DNA from: Paramecium octaurelia
Lineage: Eukaryota > Ciliophora > Oligohymenophorea > Peniculida > Parameciidae
Direction of reading: 5' to 3'
Length of the DNA: 64,000 bases
Assembly (NCBI GenBank): GCA_905182995.1
Contig: CAJJDP010000035.1
Span: forward strand, 386,681 to 450,680
Notes under the pieces: generated by a model
The model's input: the letters and a program-made list of their open reading frames with translations, nothing else
What the model was told of the DNA's origin: nothing
Databases searched by the model: none
Translations under genes and position numbers: made by a program
Shown: piece after piece, positions 36,178-46,191 of the stretch
Layout of the letters: every line of letters starts with the position of its first letter
Position numbering within the stretch: the stretch's first letter is position 1

Positions 36178-36178
36178 A

Positions 36179-36186
36179 TTTTTTTT
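36179..36186 (+). terminator. Pol III oligo-T terminator of tRNA-Ser
   Basis: A run of eight T begins one base after the tRNA's discriminator, followed by a further T-rich stretch. It is well placed for RNA polymerase III termination. Confidence 0.7.
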
Positions 36187-36543
36187 ATTTTTTTATTTAT
36201 TTTTATACCATTTTACTCTATGTCATATATAAATTACATATCCTAATTCAATTACAAATATTTATCAATCACATTTTCTTTTTTCTTTAAAAATTAAGAA
36301 CTAGCAAATCTTAAGTTAATTTACTAACAGTGCATTGTTATTTTAAGAAGAGTGGTTAGGCTGAAATTAAAAACGCAATCAAACTCGATTGTAAAGAATG
36401 GTGCTAACAATATTAAACTAAGTTTTAGTATAACGATTTTCAAAATAGAGAAAATTTCAACTATATATTAAAATTAGGTTCAATTCTAAATTTGTTGATA
36501 CATTCTCATAAACCATTGTGGATAAATTTAAACTAGATTTATT

Positions 36544-36801
36544 ATGGAGAAAATGAAGTCATTTTATAACTTCCTTAAATCCAATAGAAGTTCTTTTCTT
36601 TACTCCTCTCTAATGTTGGCTGGATAAAAGATATTCATTTATCTTACAAAGAATTAACTCGGCTTTTGCTATAAATTCTTTTTTAACTTCAAGATAAATC
36701 CATATATAAGCCACTTTATTTTCATTTAATTTTAGATCACCCATTAGAATCATATTATAAATTCTTAATTATAATATATGAAACACTAATTTAAATTGTG
36801 A
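36544..36801 (+). CDS. small orphan ORF, 85 aa (candidate)
   Basis: A single 86-codon table-6 frame starting MEKMKSFYNFLKSNRSS and ending at TGA 36799-36801. Phe/Ile-rich. No intron, motif or codon signal strong enough to be sure; chance frames of this length occur in such AT-rich DNA. Confidence 0.28.
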
Positions 36802-36856
36802 TATATCAATTTTCAAATTGATAAAATTATTTTTAATAAAAGGAAAAAACCATCAA

Positions 36857-37104
36857 ATGGATTCAATTCAATCCTTTTTTAACTCAAATTCATCTTTTAC
36901 TCCTTGTTCTCCCTAAAAAACTAGGTAATTATGCATATTATATAAAGACCTCTTCCAAGTCCTTCCTAAATTAGCTTTCAAGAATTCAATTTAAACGATA
37001 TTTTACCTGAAGAACAAAACTCGAGAAAATCTTCAGGTTAAAGGTTTGATAAACCTGTATTAGTAATTGATTATTTGATCGAGAAACTCAAACACTACGA
37101 ATGA
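36857..37104 (+). CDS. small Ser/Pro-rich orphan protein, 74 aa
   Basis: Exon 1 starts MDSIQSFFNSNSSFTPCSP; a 23-nt GT...AAG intron (36925-36947) joins it to exon 2 (LPSPSQISFQEFNLNDILPE), ending KLKHYE at TGA 37102-37104. The composition is clearly protein-like and the splice signals are standard. Polar, with no membrane helix. The SP repeats could be phosphorylation sites; function unknown. Confidence 0.6.
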
Positions 37105-38056
37105 ACTATTTGGAATAAAAATAGATAAAGAAAAAATAAAGAAAAACAAAGAAGAAAACTGTATAAACAATAATTAATATTAATCGTTTTTTCTTTAAAT
37201 CTCATAATGCTAAGTAAATCGAAGTTCCTATTCTGCCCAATTGAACTGGAATTTCTGGTCTAAAATTTAACATTAAAAATTATGGAGATAATATTCAATT
37301 TTTGCTCATCTGCTTATTCTTTCATAAGCTGAAAAGCTCAAAAATATTTTTTTTATAACAATTATTGAACTTTTGATTTCCATGACTTAATTTAAGCCTA
37401 ATAGAATGCTAATTATTATATAATTAATAAATGTTAATTGAAAAATTTTCTCTATCTAAGATAATTTAATGATTTGAGAATATATCAACTAAAATATTAT
37501 TTTAAATTATTACCTTTTGCTTTAAGATTATTGGGTTAACTAAAATGTAATTCTAAAGTATTGAATTCATAAAATCTTTTCAGAGTCATTTTAACATCTA
37601 GATTTTATTATAATGTTAAAAAATAGGTGAAAAATGATTTATTAATTATCTATTAGAACTTTTAAACAGATATGCAAGGATGAACAAAAATAAAGCTATT
37701 TATATTTATAGATTTAGAGCAAAAATTGTAAGAAATTTCAACTGGATATTAATATTAATTAATATTAATATATATTGTGAATTGCGCCTTCAATGAATCT
37801 TTAACTAAACTATTTTTTCATAAAAATACTAAATGGAATGTTTCTGAAGTTTAATTATCTATTTAGTTTTCTAGTAACTTTGTAATCCTTTAAAAATCAC
37901 TACTCAAAAAATTTATAGTTTTATTCCCTTGTTAAATTCTTTCTACATTTAAGGATAAAATTGAAGTAATGCATTTAGTAATGGAAAGTTAGGTCTTGAC
38001 ATAAATTGTATGGCATTAGAATTAGGATTATTCTGAGTTTTGTATATCTATAATAA
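37105..38056. other. intergenic with unresolved coding-like traces
   Basis: About 950 bp. From ~37,110 to 37,441 a plus-strand frame reads like protein (for example SAQLNWNFWSKIQHQKLWRQ) but has no start codon, and I could not join it to the gene upstream by a legal intron. A further ~70-codon frame starts at ~37,793. These may be relics or exons of an unrecognised gene. Confidence 0.3.
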
Positions 38057-38375
38057 ATGTAGCAAATTATAAAACTTATACAATATGAATAATTCCTCAT
38101 TCTTTTATTATTGATATTCATCTTACTCTTTAATGTATGTTTGATTTAAGATAAAGATTAAAATTAAAAAAATATAGATTTTTAATTTTCTTCAAAGGAT
38201 ATAAATACTAATATCAAATAGGATGTTTGCTCGTCATTATCAAATAAAGTCACTACTCATAAATTAAAAAAGGATTATAATAGATGAATGTAATAAGGAT
38301 GACAATGTTACATCAGATCTATAAATTAATTTGCCAAAAAAAATAGGCTCTCCAAAAAGCCAGAACATTATTTGA
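38057..38375 (+). CDS. small secreted or membrane-anchored orphan protein, 97 aa
   Basis: Two exons with a 25-nt intron (38225-38249) give 97 aa. The N-terminus is a signal peptide or anchor (EQFLILLLLIFILLFNVCLI), followed by a polar Lys/Asp/Asn-rich tail. After TGA 38373-38375 the same frame continues as protein-like sequence (MDEGENYLKQQKEFEGLWEL) to a second TGA at 38467-38469, so the stop may be a recent mutation or the downstream part a separate exon. Confidence 0.5.
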
Positions 38376-38798
38376 ATAAAAATGGATGAAGGAGAGAATT
38401 ATTTAAAATAATAAAAGGAATTTGAGGGTTTATGGGAATTAATTAAACAATAAAAATTTCAAAATTGAACATGAAATGGAATCAATGTCTATACTAATAG
38501 TAGAAATCAGATGACTTTAACAGTAAATTGTTATTATGATCTAATGCTCATTGTATATTGGCTATATATAATTTTTCAAAGTTTTGATGAAAACACATTG
38601 TTTTGGGCGGGTTTAGGTATATGGATTTGTTAAAGATAATTGAGTCTTAAGAATTCAAAAATGGCAAAGCATAATCAAATATAGGTCTTGCTTTTTGCGA
38701 TGTTGAATTGGTATAAGAAGAATCATGAGAAATTAAAAAATGATTAGATATGTATTAGTGATGGATTTATCTTTATATTTGTGCTTTAATAATAATAC
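38376..38798. other. intergenic, 3' flank of V-ATPase gene
   Basis: Contains the 29-codon in-frame continuation noted for the upstream gene (38383-38469); otherwise AT-rich sequence without a recognisable gene. Confidence 0.35.
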
Positions 38799-39355
38799 TC
38801 ATGATGTTTATGATAAAATCAAGGACACAATAAGCCCATACAATGCCAAAGCCTCTGCAAAAATCAAAATCAAAATCATTCCTACGAAAATTCTGTCTTA
38901 TTAAGCATTAGCTCTGACTCCTGCATCACCAACTATTCCAATTGACAATCCTGCAGCCTAAAATCTGTAAAAAAAATATATCTTACTAGAGAGCTCAATC
39001 CACAACATAATCCGGCGGATAAATAAGCATATCCTTATTTTGATGCTGATTGTGCTGTTATTGATGAAACTATTTATTATATAAATTATCAATACCTTTT
39101 CCTTATAAAATAACACCAACAATCATCCCATAAATACCCAAAATACCAGCCATGACAACTGGAATAACTGACTTCATAATTAAATCTGGTTTTAAAACAC
39201 CCATAGAGCAAATTCCGACTCCTGATTTTGTGGCACCATAAGATGAGCCCAAATCTACAATAAAATATCAATATACTGGCAAAAACGACTGCAGATGCAA
39301 CTCCGATGTATCCGAAGAAATAGGCAGATGGCTCAATAGTATCAGTGTCAGACAT
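38799..39355 (-). CDS. ATP6V0C: V-type H+-ATPase proteolipid subunit c (16 kDa)
   Basis: Four exons with introns 39255-39276 (22 nt), 39070-39095 (26 nt) and 38958-38986 (29 nt) give 159 aa, the usual length for this subunit. Four membrane helices are evident. Helix 1 has [15 protein letters not shown], followed by the conserved SYGATKSG; the third repeats the pattern ([22 protein letters not shown]); helix 4 carries the essential proton-binding Glu in [19 protein letters not shown]. It forms the rotor ring of the V-ATPase, moving protons into contractile vacuole, lysosomal and vesicle membranes. It starts 21 bp from the ATG of a divergent gene, so the two share an extremely short promoter region. 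Confidence 0.95.
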
Positions 39356-39376
39356 TTTTCTTATTTATTTTATTTA

Positions 39377-39610
39377 ATGGAAATTAAAGATTTAATATAT
39401 ACATAAAAATGCTAATTAATCACTTAAATAATTCCATATTATGTTCCAAAATATCGATTCGTATTTTCTTATCTTTTTAACTTAGAAGAAGCTCAAGCAT
39501 TATAACATAGTTAACAAGTATATTTAACACTATATTAGAAAATTGAGGAGAATATAAGAAATTTAAATAAAAGTTATTATATGAATAAATTGAAAATATC
39601 TTATATATGA
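39377..39610 (+). CDS. small orphan protein, 77 aa
   Basis: A single exon from ATG 39377 to TGA 39608-39610. The sequence is convincingly protein-like (IIPYYVPKYRFVFSYLFN, then a helical EEAQALQHSQQVYLTLYQKI). No family recognised. Divergent from the V-ATPase subunit c gene, with 21 bp between start codons. Confidence 0.55.
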
Positions 39611-40025
39611 GAAGAATTATCAGATTATTCTAAAAAAATGCTGTAAAAATAATATATAACTTGATTGAAAGAAAATTAACTATTATTTGATATTTTCAAA
39701 AAACAGGATATTCATATATTTGAGACATTCAATAATTTATGAATATTTTTCTTAATAAAATCAAGTTCTGATAATTAATTGATGCTAATATATATTAAAA
39801 TGAATTAAAATATTCAAACTTTAACTTGAATATTCATAAAGATTATTACAATAAATCTCAAATTATGCTTTGTACTCAGTAAGTATATTTTAATTTTTAA
39901 TATAAAGAAAGATAGACTTGTCTCTCAGAATTATAGATTTATTTGTTTATACTTTAAGTTTACTTTATTTTAAAAATAAGAACTATACAGATTATATAAA
40001 TACATTAATATAATTATTTTTTGTA
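39611..40025. other. intergenic, no gene seen
   Basis: About 415 bp of AT-rich sequence. Frames on both strands are short and broken; no RNA gene or repeat visible. Confidence 0.45.
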
Positions 40026-40806
40026 ATGAGTGTTAAAGTACAATTAATACATTAACAATGGGATGATATTAGGAAAGTCTTAAGAGTCACTTAAAGGAAA
40101 CTTAATAATAATAATAATCTTTCACTTATGAATTGTGTTCCTATTAATAACAGCTAAGATTAGGTTTAAAGGGAAGGAAATTATTCAGATAATGAATTAG
40201 AATTTTATAATAGCAACTCTAATGCATTATTATTAATCAAAGATACTTGTCGAAGTGTATTGATTCAATTAATTTTTAGACACAAGGCGAAAATTTTATT
40301 TGAGCTAAAAAAGAAGAGAACTTTCTTCATAAAATGATTAAGAATTTTACAGTTAGCTATAAAGTAGAAGAGAATAAGCAAAAAAACAAAGAATTCTTTA
40401 CAGTAACATTAAGAATTTTGAAAAAGCAATTAAATAAATAACCACTCCAAAATTAAGTATGACAAGGCCTTCAACCAAAACTCGATAAAATAGCCAGGAG
40501 ATCCAACTAAATAAGATCAATCAAACTAAATTAAATTAATCTGATTCAAATAAAAGAAATAAAGCAGGACCAATTGAAACTCACTATGGTTATACAAGCA
40601 GTCATTAAAAACAAATAAAAAATAACTCCAACAACTTTTGGCCTAGAATTAAAACTCCAGCTCTGGAAAATAAGGATAATATCACTTAGATATTGAAAAA
40701 AAGATTTAAAAAATAAAAAGATTTATCCTTGGACATCTGTTGCTTCAACTATGAATCGCTATCACTATTAAATTAAGCAAAGACACCTACTCTATATTAT
40801 TAATGA
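40026..40806 (+). CDS. basic Asn/Gln/Lys-rich protein, 251 aa
   Basis: Two exons with a 25-nt GT...TTAG intron (40255-40279) give 251 aa to TGA 40804-40806. The N-terminus has a coiled-coil tendency with a poly-Asn run. The rest is strongly basic and polar (QKRRELSSQNDQEFYSQLQS; TRPSTKTRQNSQEIQ), probably disordered. No domain recognised. The Nudix gene starts 24 bp downstream on the same strand. Confidence 0.65.
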
Positions 40807-40830
40807 TTTTCTATAATATTTATAATTTTA

Positions 40831-41268
40831 ATGAATTAAAAAAAACAACCTTAATTAGCATGTGATGCAGTATGTTTTAGAAAACGAGAAAACGACGTTA
40901 AATAGGTTGTATTAATAACTAGAGGACATGCACCATTTTTAGGGAAATATGCCTTTCCTGGAGGACATTTAGATTATGGAGAAGATCCAACTTAATGTTG
41001 CCTAAGAGAACTTAGAGAGGAAACTGGAATCTAAGGGCTAAATGTTGATTTAGTTGATGTAAGAGGGGCACCTGACAGAGATCCAAGAGGACATTATGTC
41101 TCCATTGTTTATAAGGTTGATATTCAACCTGATGCAGAACCTGTGGCAGCAGATGATGCTAAAACTGCATAATGGCTTAACGTTGAAGAAATACTTAAAC
41201 TTGGAAAGGAGGCCTTTGCATTTGATCATTATGAAATCTTAGAAAAAGCTCATCAAAAGTATCCTTGA
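40831..41268 (+). CDS. Nudix hydrolase, 145 aa
   Basis: A single exon. The Nudix box GX5EX7REUXEEXGU is complete: GGHLDYGEDPTQCCLRELRE followed by ETGI. The preceding KYAFPGG and following RDPRGHYVSIVYKVDI fit the fold. Catalytic glutamates for Mg2+ are present. The VRGAPDRDPRGH stretch resembles ADP-ribose pyrophosphatase-type members, so nucleoside-diphosphate-sugar cleavage is a reasonable guess; the true substrate cannot be read from sequence. No targeting peptide. Confidence 0.92.
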
Positions 41269-42421
41269 ATCATTATAATTTATATCAAGTATCAGGCAAT
41301 TAATAATTAAAATTTAATGATGTAGCTTATAACGTATTTTCTCAGGAGTAGAAGCAAGATACTTAAAAGTAACTTTAATTCTTGAAATTTCTCTTCATAT
41401 AATAGATCATGTAACCGTTTTTTCAAGATTCATTATTTTCTTCCTTCTTAACTAAAGCTTATTGTGTAAGATTATATTGAGGCAACAATTGATTAATGTA
41501 AAGTTAATTGCTATTTGAAGTTTAATTCCTTGACTTCTATTCCTTAATGTGGAAATTAATTTAACCGAATATTACAAAAAATTGTTTGGGTTCTGACTCA
41601 ATTTATAATAAATGATCATGTACCCTTTATTATTTCTTTTAATGATAGAGACCTTCAAATCTTTAAAAGAAAACAAGCATTTAGTTAATTATAAAATTTA
41701 TGCTAAACTTAAAACTAAATTAGATAAATATGTATAGTTTATAGAGTATATTATATTATTAGTTATATTTTAATTTTATGAATTATTCAAATATTCAGTT
41801 ATAAAAGTCTAGATTTATTCTTTTATTCAATTTCTTAATTAAGATGAATGAATGTGATCACTCTAGTTAATAATCAAATGCTAAATAATTGATTTTATTT
41901 CATATAGATTTTAAACTATAGCTCTAAAACAACAATTTTTCCATTCAAAATATCGATTGATTAAATTGATTTAATAAACTTAAAAAAGTAAGAATGAAAA
42001 TCAAAGATGCTTTAGTTGGATTTCTATCCAAATTCGAGATTATATAATTTAAAGAGAACTAATATTTGTCAAAATGATAAATTGTTTTAAATAACCACCA
42101 GGTGAATTATTCAGAAATTTTATATCTCTCAACTTCTTCTTTGAAAAGACTACACTTTAACATCTTTTCCACTAAATACCTTAATTCTAGTTTTATAATT
42201 GTATAATTAATTAAATAATACTTTAGTATGATTTTTTTTCATACATCTTAAGAGAATTTAATTAATAACCAACTCTTTTTAGTTGGTACATTAAATGTAC
42301 CTTCCATAACTTAACTGTACTTTACCTATAGAGTACTATTTAGAAGTGAGTAAAAACCTTAATCTTGAATGAGATTTTACATTATAAATAATAAAATTAA
42401 CTCGATTCGATATAATATATT
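41269..42421. other. long intergenic region with possible small gene fragments
   Basis: About 1.15 kb. A minus-strand frame at ~41,614-41,400 followed by a protein-like stretch in another frame (LHDLLYEEKFQELKLLL, ~41,400-41,290) suggests a small broken gene. A plus-strand 40-codon frame starts at 41,843. Two neighbouring hairpins lie at 42269-42301 (separate entry). The promoter of neither flanking gene needs to lie here, since the flanking genes converge on it. Confidence 0.3.
42269..42301. other. two overlapping perfect hairpins
   Basis: CCAACT-(6 nt)-AGTTGG at 42269-42286 is followed by GGTACATT-A-AATGTACC at 42285-42301, sharing the GG at 42285-42286, so the two stems are mutually exclusive. 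They lie in the region between convergent genes, ~120 bp beyond the stop of the minus-strand kinase. They could be a 3' processing element or chance. Confidence 0.4.
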
Positions 42422-43853
42422 TCATATCTTAATAGGTACTCTCTATAAATTAAGAATCTGACGCTAAGGATCTTTTAATGGAGATAAGTTGGGGGACTTA
42501 ATTCTCAAAGGCAATTATAAGGGAGAAGCATATTAACCTTATTTGCTTTTTAATTCATAATGATTTATTTGTTATTGATATGGCGATGATTATGTGGAAT
42601 TTGTCTATGAATCTGATTAATTACTTAGGCTTCCTAAAGTTTTTGAGCTACTTGTTTGATTATCCGTAACCATATGTCTTTTAAAGAAGGAACTTTATTT
42701 AACTTGATCAAGAGTAAATCTATTTTGAGGGCTTGGATCCAACATACCTCTTAAAAGATCAAGACACTCACTTGTAAAAGTGAATTAAGTTAAATCAATC
42801 TGACCATTCTAATTTGCTTTTACTGTTGCATCTTAAGTATTTGAATCAAAAGGTCCCTTTCCAACTAGAAGATAATAAAAGAGAACACCACAACTATACA
42901 CATCAACTTTCTGATCATAAATTTTATCCTATAATAATTCTGGTGCTATATAGCCTGGTGTTCCACATCTTGTAAACATATATTTGCAATCTTTTCTGTA
43001 GTAATCTGCGAGACCAAAATCAACTAGAACTATCTAATCAATTATTCCTTCTTCTCTTAAAATGATATTTTCAGGTTTAATATCTCTATGAAGTATGCCA
43101 TGAGAATGCACATATTATAACGCTTCAACTACTTATTAAACTACGATAAAGGCTCCTCTTTCTGAGAAAGTCTTATTTTTGATGAGTTCCTTATGTAATT
43201 CTCCTCCTTTATACAGTTCATGGACTATATAGATGTACTAGTCGTTTTCAAATGCTTCTTAAATGTTGATAATATTCTTGTGATTCATCACTCTTAAAAG
43301 CTCGATTTCTTTAAGAAGGGCTGCTTAATCCTAAGATTGCATTAATGTTTTATCAAAAACTTTCACAGCAAATTCTTTCTTATCACTGATTCTTTGAATT
43401 TTAAAAACCTTTAAATGTAGATGTTTTAAGTACTTTAGCAAAGCTTCCTTAGCCGATCAAGGCAATAATGCTATATTCTTTAGAAAAATGGGGCTGTATA
43501 CACCATTTTTTCATATGAACAAACCATTATTCAACAAGTCCATAAAACGTAAAGTTTCCTTCATTTTTAGTTAAAGATATCCCAAGCCCCATCTTTGGAT
43601 GGCTAACTATCTCTAACAAAGCATTTGTTATGTTAAAATACTTTTTGGAAGTGCCCTTCATATTATTATAATATGATACCTTCTTGTCACAAATGATAAG
43701 ACAATTCCTCTAAAGTACAAGGGTCTTCTACTTAAATTGCTCATTTTTTGGAACAAAGAACCTCTCTTTGGGGGACTTTGGAAAAATCTCAATTTATCTC
43801 ACCGATTCAAATGGGGATGTAAAATTAAAATAGAACTTTTTATCTTAACTCAT
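42422..43853 (-). CDS. CAMK-type protein kinase with N-terminal PH-like domain
   Basis: Two exons with a 25-nt intron (43409-43433) give 468 aa. The first ~120 residues form a beta-rich PH-like region (KTLVLQRNCLIICDKKVSYY; a terminal W in EQWFVHMKKW). Kinase domain: IGQGSFAKVFKI, FAVKVFDK, YIVHELYKGGELHKEL, LHRDIKPENIIL, LVDFGLADYY, RCGTPGYIAPELL, DVYSCGVLFYYLLVGKGPF. Catalytic residues intact. The C-terminal ~90 residues are Ser/Gln-rich. There are no EF-hands, so this is not a CDPK. Domain order matches the kinase at 27230-29363, suggesting a shared ciliate architecture in which lipid or protein binding by the PH region could localise the kinase. Confidence 0.88.
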
Positions 43854-44014
43854 AAATTTAAATTTATTTTTATTATTAAAATCTTACAATTTTGATTATG
43901 TGCTAAATGACAGTTATCACAATAACGCAACATATTTGCGAACCTAACCAAATGTTAATTATAAAAAATAATTAATCTCTAAAAATAAATTTCACACATT
44001 TTTAAAGAAGAATA

Positions 44015-44371
44015 ATGATTCAAAATTTTGTTATTGATTTCGCAAATAAAGAAATTATGATTTATGCTGAATAAATTCGTTCTTAACTTGATATTTTCTC
44101 TTTAAGTTAAGATTGCATTCTAAAGTGTTTGATTTAGATACATAAAATTCATATTTTGATAATCTATCTTTTTAATTAACAAAGTATATTGCAATTTAAT
44201 AGATCTGTTTAATCCTATAGAACAAAATCCAATAATAAGCATATTAATCATCCGCCAAGCAACTAATTCTTCATTCAAAAATCAAAAAAAATTTTCTACT
44301 AAAAGATTTAATAAAAATATCAGTAATTTTTGATAAAAGTAATTTAAAATTTTTAAATCATTATATTTTGA
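44015..44371 (+). CDS. orphan ORF, 118 aa (candidate)
   Basis: An uninterrupted 119-codon table-6 frame, MIQNFVIDFANKEI onward, ending at TGA 44369-44371. Ile/Gln/Lys-rich, with a stretch INHPPSNQFFIQKSKKIFYQ that is less repetitive than random AT-rich DNA. No intron or motif; could be chance. Confidence 0.3.
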
Positions 44372-44722
44372 TATTACTGGTTCAGATATAAGACATCAAA
44401 GAAATAAGGACAGTGTTATAAATTTATTTAAATTCTTTATTGATTATTAAGTATAAATTAATTTTAAGAAAAATCAGAAGGAAAAAAAGGAATAATGTTT
44501 TGATTAACTTGTGCTTTATTTTATTTTTACAATTCTTCCTTTAGATTTTCTTTATTTTGATTGAAAAAAAAAATTAAAATTTACTTGTTATCATTAAAAT
44601 CTAATAATTGAAAGTATTACTATAAAATAGAATTAATAATTGAATTTCAAAAACTAACTCTCAAAAGAAAGTTAAATAAATATAGATACAGTGTTTATTA
44701 TAATTTAATGAATATAAAAAAA
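44372..44722. other. intergenic, no gene seen
   Basis: About 350 bp of AT-rich sequence 3' of the AC40 gene. No feature recognised. Confidence 0.4.
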
Positions 44723-45755
44723 TCATTCTTTAATGTATAATTATACTTTTGATCTAAATACTTCTATTGCTTATAACATTATGTCTTTGGCTTCATATTA
44801 TCCTACACTTTCAATAGAGACTATACTTAAAATCTATGATGCTTACAAATAAAGTGATTATCTATTTTATTTAATTCAACATCCTTCTCAAATCCATTGG
44901 CTTCTCTTACACATTCCCTACAAGTAGTGCAATTTCTTGGATTCACAACTTTAATTTAGTTTCCTTTCACTCCAAATACTTTCATAGGACATAGAGATGC
45001 CAATTTCTCTTATCTTTAAGCATCTAATTAATTTTTTATAGTAATTGATGGCATTAATTTATAAAAGGCTGTGCATACCGGAGACCTAAAATGAATTTAT
45101 GTGGTACCATTTTGCATGTCTTTTACCCACTCCTTTTTCACAAATCAATCTTAAATTGAGTTCTTGATTTTCCCTTAATTTAGCAATAATAATATTCGAA
45201 TGAACTGGTCGAATTGGATTAGCAGCAAACAGTTTAGCTTATTGTCCTTTTGGTTACCAAATTAGACTGCTTGAATACACTGTTGTATTAGTATATTGTT
45301 ATTCAATTGGGTCATCATGCTTGCTATTTGGTTTTTTTTCACACTTTGCAACTAATGTAAAATCTATTGAGTTCAATTCATTATATTCTTCTTAATCATC
45401 TTTCTCAATAAATTACAAAGGATCTGCAATGATTGGTATCAATCTAATATGTTTTCAACTTCAGTACCCCAATCTGTGAGCCAATACTTCATCTGGTATT
45501 ACACTGGTGTTTTGGATTACCTGAACCTTATGAATTGCCATTGTAGGGATCTCTATTTACATAAGAATTTACTTCAGCAATCATAATTCTTCTTAAGGAA
45601 TTAGCAATCGGAGCATCGATATTTATTATCTCAAATACTATTTTCTCATCTGTTTTCGAGAGAATATTAATTTCTAAATCTCTTTAAAATTATTTAATAT
45701 TAAATCTTTCCTATTTAAAAGGCTACATGATATAGTATATTAATTTTACTTTCAT
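44723..45755 (-). CDS. POLR1C: DNA-directed RNA polymerases I and III subunit AC40 (RPAC1)
   Basis: Six exons; introns 45723-45749 (27 nt), 45551-45572 (22), 45444-45467 (24), 45086-45107 (22) and 44821-44846 (26) give 303 aa. Family landmarks: [20 protein letters not shown] followed by [35 protein letters not shown], then DNHFIFSIESVGQYEAKDI near the C-terminus. These match the alpha-like D/L dimerisation fold that pairs with AC19 to nucleate Pol I and III assembly in the nucleus. It is slightly shorter than yeast or human (~335-346 aa). The central insert retains CTTCRECV, a C-x2-C-x2-C motif. The first intron directly follows ATG AAA and is in frame, so its removal is inferred. Confidence 0.93.
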
Positions 45756-45844
45756 TATTTGATCCTCCTTAAATTATAGTTTATGATAATCCATTAATTT
45801 ATTTTTAATTAAAAACTAAAATATTTTTATATATAAAACAACTT

Positions 45845-46191
45845 TCATGTTTCATTTGAGAAAGTCTGCTCTAAAAGCTTAGAATAATCAGGAATCAGAT
45901 CTAATATCTCTTATAATCCTGGTCTTCCTACATCATTTAATTAAAATTGAGAAGTTCCACCTCTAGGAACTGGAGACTTGTCCTAAGCGACATCCACATA
46001 TTCAAACATAGGGTATTCAATCACAAAGTTATATTGGTCAGACATTCTAATCATTGACATTTTAAATACTAAATGTATGGCTAATACTTGGTCCATATTA
46101 ATGTGTAGAGCTTAATTTAATCAAGGAAGGCATTCTTTAATTCCTATGACACACCTACTTCATTAATGTTTATTTTAGATGGGGTTGTCAT
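45845..46191 (-). CDS. ORF overlapping the acidic protein gene; possible second part of the same gene
   Basis: From ATG 46191 (MTTPSKININEV) a 44-nt GT...AAG intron (46154-46111), unusually long for this genome, leads to a well-formed C-terminal region (MDQVLAIHLVFKMSMIRMSD, VIEYPMFEYVDVA, LNDVGRPGLQEILDLIPD) ending at TGA 45847-45845. It overlaps the last 32 bases of the acidic gene's frame. The simplest alternative is that both are one gene with a base missing near 46,180. The protein is clearly real; which gene it belongs to is not settled. Function unknown. Confidence 0.5.

Larger units (their letters stand above)
33586..36272. repeat. 2.69-kb inverted copy of the RING + tRNA-Ser segment
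   Basis: This segment is the reverse complement of the collapsed 11061-16421 block (RING gene, ~0.9 kb upstream, and tRNA-Ser). The ends map to 16421 and 11061; outside them the two places differ, with only a T/A-rich microhomology near 11,045-11,060 and 36,273-36,290. Either the same contig was placed twice in opposite orientation, or a true recent inverted duplication exists. Confidence 0.85.

Noticed and set aside
37110-37441. Plus-strand coding-like frame without a start
   Set aside because: Could not be joined to the gene at 36857 by a GT...AG intron of legal length; left as an unresolved trace.
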